Shown: piece by piece, positions 57,747 through 64,000 of the stretch | How positions within the stretch are numbered: the first letter of the stretch is position 1 | How the letters are laid out: each line of letters begins with the position of its first letter | Source: Chlorophyllum brunneum | Lineage: Eukaryota; Basidiomycota; Agaricomycetes; Agaricales; Agaricaceae | Reading direction: 5' to 3' | DNA: 64,000 nt | NCBI GenBank assembly: GCA_963576785.1 | Contig: OY756143.1 | Location: 1-64,000 of the forward strand | Made by a program: the position numbers and the translations under genes | The notes under the pieces: generated by a model | What the model was told of the DNA's origin: nothing | Databases searched by the model: none | What the model saw: only the letters and a program-made list of their open reading frames with translations

Positions 57747-59816
57747 TTAAATAAAAAAAGCAGCGACCATGGAAACTAGGGCTAGTAGCAAACTTGAGGG
57801 CGGCAAGGTTGCCAGCTCTGCGCCACCAGACAAATAAGAGTACGGAGCAATCGTAGAGTTACCAGTGAATAACCTTGCTTCCTCCTGCGAACCCAACACC
57901 ACCAGCGTAGCCCCAGGTCCCGGTACCTCAATCAAACAACCACTTTCACATTCCAGCGAAATCGTCTCCTGGTCGCCCTCCAAGTCCCCATTCGGCCCTA
58001 CACTCTGTCCTGCCCACTTTATGTTCACCTTTTCCGTCACATCAGGAGCAGTTAGAATCCGATATTGGACCGTATCCGTAATATTTGCTGGAATTCTGAA
58101 TTGTTGCGTCGCATTCTCGCCCTCTCGAGTTGGATTTCCAAAGTTGAGGAACACAAGACGACTTCTTCTTGCACCCACCTCGCCATAAATTCCGTATCCG
58201 GCGATAGTGGCGCTTTGGTTGGTGGTAGAGTTACCGAGATCAAGGTCAACGACAATGGAGCCCGATGGATCAGCGATCTCCGCAAGAAAGAGAGCGGCAT
58301 AGTAGGGAGAGCCTGTTCGCCACCCAGCGGAAGTGCTCGTGTCGGGTGTGGGGGGATCGAAGAGATTGTATTGAATTCCGTATTCACGTGTATGAAGGTA
58401 GACAGCTGTGTAATTCATGGTTGCGGCTTTGAGACCGACGTCGACTGCCCAGAGAGTTGCGGCAAACTTGATGGGACATCAGAACACGCCGTCAAAAACA
58501 GGTGGTAAGATACTTACGGTTGACGAGATGTTCGAGCCCCCACATGCGACGGAATTGTATTCAGTCATCAAGACCGGAACATCTCGCTGTTTGGCGCGAG
58601 CCATGCCATCCTTTTGCCACCCGAGATAGTTCTCAACTGATCATTTCGCTGAATATTACATGGAAGAAACGTGGGTGATAAACGTACCATTCGCGTGTGT
58701 AAGATAATAAGTAATATTAGTATTCGTCTCGTCTTCACCGGAACAAGCATGGTTTGGATAACGCTGAATCCTGTCATAATACTGTTTAGCATGGTTCGGG
58801 AAAACAGAAAATCACTACTAACGTATAGTACTTGTAGTCGAATTTGTCGAAGCCGGCATCAAAAAGGTCCTCCAGGTCCCTGTTGGGTGGTATGGGCTTG
58901 GGGGGGATTCTGGGCGGCGTGTGACGTACCATCGACAACAGGTTGTGGGTCCTCCAATAATGGGCCTGTCCAACACACCAGCTTCACCTAGCTGCTCCAT
59001 GACTTCACCAATTTCGGGAACCTGTTGAATAATATTACTTGAAGAAAAGTGTGATCAATGCATGCGAACATAGTCCTGGATTTCGTAGGTATCACGTTCC
59101 CCATGGCCAGCGTATAGATCAGGCTCCTACAAAAGAGTTCATGAGTGAACTCACTAGAGCTCCCAACGACTCACATTCCCTAATAGCATGGCATCTAGTC
59201 TATCGCCAAGCCTTTCCTTCGCCACAAGAGCCAATTCCACGACTGCGTTCCAGTCTTGAGGATATCGCATGCTGAGACCAATCGTGAACTCCATTGGTCC
59301 GACCTTGTCAGACATCCCGTTCAAAATGTCGAAAAACGCGGGCCCAAAGTTGACTGGAATATCATTGAAGTACGCGTCTGGATCCGTATGCTCAATAACA
59401 GTAGTTTGTTTGGGGTCGTAGGTTGACCTTCAGAGGATCCAATGTCAGAGGCCAGTCCAAGCACAAGCGTAGACGCACCCGTCCATCCCATTCCCCCCTA
59501 TCCGAACCCTCAGTGGTTTAGACAACCGTGCTACCAAATTGTGCAGATAGTTCTGCATCGCATTTGGCTGTCTATCAACGGTGGTGCCCCCTACATTCCG
59601 AGTCAGCTTTCAACGCAACATTAAACAGTCACACTCACATAGTGTATCAAATGAACTTAGCTCCCATGATATCCCAATGAAGTTGTCCTCAATAACGTTC
59701 AGTTGGGCTAGAGGTGGTGGATGCGGAGGGAATGCGATGTCGACCGGGGATCCCGCCTGAACGAAGAGAGGCGATACCAATGAGTTTAAGAGAAGGACTA
59801 AAGCCGGTGTTAGCAT
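57747..59816 (-). CDS. Secreted or GPI-anchored glycoside hydrolase family 79
   Basis: Resembles GH79 beta-glucuronidase-type enzymes of basidiomycetes, which act on glucuronic acid or its methyl ether in plant or fungal polysaccharides. The start MLTPALVLLLNSLVSPLFVQ is a signal peptide, followed by NFIGISWELSSFDTLC, the usual start of the catalytic barrel. Further in are GPAFFDILNGMSDKVGPMEF and the catalytic acid/base stretch GNEPDLYAGHGERDTYEIQD, whose Asn-Glu spans an intron. The C-terminal beta domain includes SGSIVVDLDLGNSTTNQSA and ends in a hydrophobic segment (LPPSSLLLALVSMVAAFFI), consistent with a GPI-anchor signal. Around six introns; about 540 residues. Family call is good; exact substrate is not. 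Confidence 0.82.
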
Positions 59817-62239
59817 TGAAAGGAGTGTGGGTAGTCTGTGGGGACGGATGTTAACCTGGAGGCAAGAAATGCCTCTAGAAGAAGAAGAAAGGTACTAGTA
59901 GTCAAACAACAAAAATATATAGCCAGTTATCACAACTTGATGAAGTCACTAGCATTCCAGGGGGTGGTGTGTTCGAGTCAAGGGGCTTTCTCTCGTCATA
60001 AGCATATCCTAGCTATAAACTATGCAAGGGCCAACACGACCGCTCAATGTGTTCTCTAAATCGGCGCCCTATTTTGTGGATTATTGCATGACACATAAAT
60101 TACCTTGGCATCAGAGACCGGGGATCAAAAAGCTCCCCTTTCTGAATCGTCAGACACATCGGCAAGAGCCCAAGGAGACTTACTGTATGCTCTGAGCCTC
60201 AAATGAGTCAAAACCGCATGAGTGCGTGCCAAAACGTGAAGATTCAAGGGTGTACAACGCTCACTCGTTCCCAGGGCTAGTGATTAATTAAATTATAAAA
60301 TTGCTGCTCAATTAGCTGCGGAGTCGCCAAGAATTCGACCGCTTCCGAGTAAGACTCCAATATCCGTCTCTCTCTAGTCGCATTAATGATGATACCATTC
60401 CTTGCGATCGACGCTCACGGCACAGCGCTTGGGACAAATCAATAATCACGTGATCATAGACGTACCCAGCCTCTGCGATGCTATCAGCTCGACCAAACCT
60501 CCGTTTTCCCAACCCACAAGGCGGGAAACCTGATTGAACTTTACTTTTATTTTCCTCGTGAAAATTGGCGCAAGCGGATCCAGAACGAGCACGTCATGAA
60601 TATTTTCCGAGCTACAAGCATCTTTGCGGCACAAAGATCCAAAGATTAACCCCAAAATTCATATCACGAAGCACCCACATAGTTCTACTTGGTCCGTATT
60701 CCGTATGGGGTCAGCCTACAACACATGAACACTATTGGCTCTCTTCTACCTTGCCCAAGGAAATTAGAAGCCCACAGCTTCTATATCTGGCGAGGGACCC
60801 CCTTTCCTTCGGGATGCACATCAGTCCACGTTACATGGTCTAGAAAAGCCCACAAAGTGGGTTTGTGGCTAGCGTAGGAACATCATCATTCCATGGACCA
60901 ATCGCTATCGGTAAACCAAACCTAAAAAATCGCGCCTCTCGAAAAGGTATTCAACTGACTGCGGATGCTCCACCTTCATTCAACGTCTTCCACTCACTAT
61001 TTTAGGACGACATCTTATTGGTCTTCTTTCATATCAGAACAGAACAGAACAGAACTCTCTGACTGGCTACCAAACGGAATTGGACGGGGCGAGTCACCGC
61101 CATTTCATTATGCATAGTGCCATCCACTGGCGCCCTCCTCTCGGACCATTCGCCGTACGCGTTAGTTCTTGCTTTTTACCTTTTTCCGTTCGGTGCTCTG
61201 ACAAAGACATACGCTTCACTGAGACCGGGAGCAATAGCGCTCATAATCTTCAGGCCCGATAACCCTGACCCGCTGAAAACTTAGTCCGACAAGGACGCTG
61301 GTAGTATTCGCTCATTTGCTCTCTCGTCGGACGTTTAGTAACTGGGGATGGGGGAATTATCGCCCCCCCCCTACCGCCCAAAGAGCTAGTTTTTTCCTGC
61401 GTTCATCAGCCTTTTATAGATACTGTACCTGCACCTCATTCCCTGTTGTAATCAAAGGCGCTCGGCAGCCCGCGCCTGTTCATCTAAATCAGTATCATCC
61501 CGGATTCGGGTACAGATTCCGAAACGCATGGTGCAAAGCGATACACAATCGCCGACCACCAAGATACGGAGATACAAACCCACGAAATGAACAAAGGGCC
61601 AGCCAGCTTGGACGAAGTACCCAGCATACACCTAGGGCTTCTTGCAACACATGACAATCTCCACGAAAGCAACATCAACGATGATGGTAACGAGGTGGAA
61701 ATAAGGGGACCAAATAGAATCTGTATTTTTATACGATATCATATGTAATGACCCTAAATTATATATATTTACAATCGGGAGAAGAGACCAGGCAAATATG
61801 GCGGTCCCACATGTACCCATAGCTAACTATACCCAAAGTTAAAAAAGTGCATCAGCGAACATTGTTGGAAGGATTGAAAGCTCAAGGTAACCTGGGCACG
61901 TTCGAAATCCTTGTTCTCCGACAAGGGAATATGCAACAAGCACGCCTCCGATGTTCGAGGGAGCCCTCATCTAGCTCGCTGATCACTCACTCGGTGCTGA
62001 AATCTGCGAAATTAAGCCACTAGTACCCAGAACTACGTATACAGGAATTGCGTTGATATCCAGAACGCTGGCCGAGGTAGTAGCAGCGGTGAGAAAGGCC
62101 ATTACAGCGACACGAAACTTCTTGGCCCAGTCATGAGCATTTGCGTATAGCAGTGCACACACATATGATTCCGGAGAACACCCAATAACCCTGGCCGATC
62201 TCGACACCTCGCTTTCACTCATCAAACACTTGGTTTGAC
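59817..62239. other. Gene-poor stretch, no supported gene
   Basis: 2.4 kb upstream of the GH79 gene. Short overlapping frames only. A 79-codon minus-strand frame at 61983-62225 (start MMSESEVSRSARVIGC, hydrophobic middle) is the best candidate, but nothing supports it. Confidence 0.4.
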
Positions 62240-63816
62240 ATACGTCGTCCCCGCTTCCTCCTCACCTCAATCTACAAAACCAGGTCATCCTTTTCTTATT
62301 TCCTTTCATTGATATACGACTTCCCACACCCCACCTCCAAAGAACTCAAAATTCCGAAGCGCCGAGAACACCGAGAATCCGACCACAAGAATCACACGCA
62401 TCGTACGTTATCGATTATATACCTCTCACCTCATTGAGCGCCGCCCCAAAACATAACCGCTGAATCCGGACGGTACTTGAAAAAAAAAAAAAAAAAAAAA
62501 AATCAAGAGGGAATGAACCATTTGATAAACATCTCTTCCCACCTGTCGAATCTCAAACCTTACAACGCTTCTCATAATCACACTCCACAACTCAATTACC
62601 TTCCATCAATGTGACGAAACACGCCACACACAAACCGTAACCGCCCAAGACTAACCCGTCGCCGTCTACTCTCCGCTTCCCTGAAACCCTTTCAAGTCAA
62701 ATTCCACACGAATGACATATACTACAAAACTCCCACCCGTGGCTGAACCTACTCTAAATTACTCCGACACATGAGTGCTACTCTCCGCCTCCGATCTCGC
62801 ATTTCAATCCTACACCCATCACACGCACTTCATTCTTCTTCTTTCCAAAAAGTCACAAGCGGAACACACCCTTATATCCGTATCAAAATCGATACATACC
62901 AGTGTGGCTCGAGAAAACAAAAAGAAGAACTTTGAGTTCCCCGAACGCCATATCACAGAAAGAAGTCAATTTTCCACTGAATGTACGATTCCAAATCTAA
63001 TACAAATTCCTCTCAACCTACACACCATTATCAACATAGCAACCTCAATACTTAACCCCTTACGTCCCCGCCGAACCACTATATAAATTCTCTTCGTACT
63101 CTTCCTCAACTTCCACGTATACACCAAATATTCCTAACCGAGCCTCATGTTCCAATTTCTCAAAAAAGTCTCCCGTCTTTATCCAAACTCCTCTCTCGTA
63201 AACACATTTATACATAGATACCATACAAACTACATTCACATACACAAAATTATCGTCCACCACCCAAATAAAACCCAAATAAAACCATCTTCCCCCCTCC
63301 AAGGTCACATCCAAACCCAACCCTGACCCAAAAAAAATCCCCAAAATTAGAAAACCGCGCTAGAAGTCCAACCAACCAGAACCTACGAGTCTACACCAAG
63401 CACTCTTCAACCCAACTCGGTCCCGCTAACAAATCCCCGGACCCCAACCTCTATTACAAAACATGTGGCGTAGCAACAACCGGAAACGCCCCAATCCCAT
63501 CCCAAAGCGCGAGAGAGATAGGGAGGGGGGGGGGGGGTCCCTCACATCACCATCAAGACCCTTACAATCCCTGCATGCTTCTAGCCCATCCCACCCCCCA
63601 AAAATACCCAATCCACAAAAAGAAGAAGGGGTTGCTGTTATGTTCTTTCACATCCACATAAAAAAAAAAAGGTTTCATCAAACAAAAATCATTCAAGGTT
63701 CATCAACCACAATCAAAAAAAACACACACACAAGGGAGGCGCAAAAAAAAAAAAAAAAAAAGACAGCCCACATGTCCACACATCCACTCTTCCCGATTAC
63801 TTTCCCCTCTCAATAC
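62240..63816. other. Low-complexity, G-depleted stretch
   Basis: The plus strand is rich in A and C and very poor in G; several 60-base lines near 63000-63300 contain only one or two G. It contains a run of 22 A at about 62481-62502, a run of about 9-10 G near 63527, and further A runs at 63660-63670 and 63743-63761. There are no long open frames. It may be the long 3' untranslated and downstream region of the minus-strand gene at 63817. Confidence 0.5.
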
Positions 63817-64000
63817 TCAATGTATCCCAAACCCCTGCGTCTGCCCAACAACATCCATCTCTCCCTCCTCAATCGTCGGCGAAACACTACCCGTATACGC
63901 CGTTCTCTTCACATTCACCGGTCCAAGCGTCGTCGATGCCAATCTCTTAAACGCCGGCCTCAACCTCCCAACTCTCCCCGAATCACCCGATCCACCACCT
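63817..64000 (-). CDS. C-terminus of an unknown gene, cut by the window edge
   Basis: The minus strand is open from the window edge to TGA at 63817-63819 and reads SGDSGRVGRLRPAFKRLAST, TLGPVNVKRTAYTGSV and SPTIEEGEMDVVGQTQGFGI, ending in His. The basic-then-acidic composition and absence of stops over 60 codons suggest genuine coding sequence. The start and most of the gene lie outside. Family not recognised. Confidence 0.5.
   Translation of the reverse strand, partial: GGGSGDSGRVGRLRPAFKRLASTTLGPVNVKRTAYTGSVSPTIEEGEMDVVGQTQGFGIH

Noticed and set aside
61983..62225. 79-codon minus-strand frame as a small gene
   Set aside because: No family, no splice extension, no promoter feature; a frame of this size is expected by chance.
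1..64000. tRNA or rRNA genes, CRISPR arrays, transposases and retroelement polymerases
   Set aside because: No cloverleaf-type A/B box pair, conserved rRNA core, regularly spaced direct repeat array, integrase or reverse transcriptase motif was seen on either strand by eye.

Overview
The window is a chromosome end from a filamentous basidiomycete fungus, most likely an agaricomycete. It opens with an uninterrupted CCCTAA array (the C-rich strand of a TTAGGG telomere). The genes carry many short introns, mostly 42-90 nt with GT-AG ends. Recognisable products are fungal: Pho88, Slm1, the Mis12 kinetochore protein, a Mub1/SamB MYND protein, basidiomycete-style F-box proteins and a secreted GH79 glycosidase. 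No species can be named from the sequence alone.

Layout. 1-115 telomere; about 540-1090 a subtelomeric field of short palindromic GCCATCAGTGAT units. 2408-5689 holds two divergent housekeeping genes (PHO88, SLM1-like) sharing a 136-bp promoter. 5690-10426 is gene-poor, then an HMG-box transcription factor at 10427-11875. 11876-17987 is again gene-poor, with one spliced remnant at 13578-14095. 17988-25845 is a turnover zone. It holds an eight-finger C2H2 gene and a decayed copy, then a kinase-like gene with one intact copy and at least four broken copies in both orientations, plus a stray fragment of the MIS12 3' end. From 26056 the genes are dense: MIS12, a tiny three-exon gene, two tandem MUP1-type amino acid permeases, a PIN-like membrane transporter, an unknown polytopic membrane protein, and a tandem pair of secreted phytase-esterase-like genes inside a roughly 3-kb duplication. 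Then come a broken unknown gene, a GFA-family protein, an F-box gene, an unknown gene, a mitochondrial class-III aminotransferase, the MYND protein, a decayed F-box gene and the GH79 enzyme. 59817-63816 has no convincing gene and includes a strongly G-depleted strand. The last 184 bases are the 3' end of a gene that leaves the window.

How it fits together. The 26-60 kb part looks like nutrient uptake and secretion capacity (permeases, secreted hydrolases, GABA-type aminotransferase) mixed with core genes. The subtelomeric part shows tandem duplication, inversion and decay of lineage-specific families. Gene models were spliced by eye from splice signals, frame continuity and family similarity recalled from knowledge; no alignment was run.
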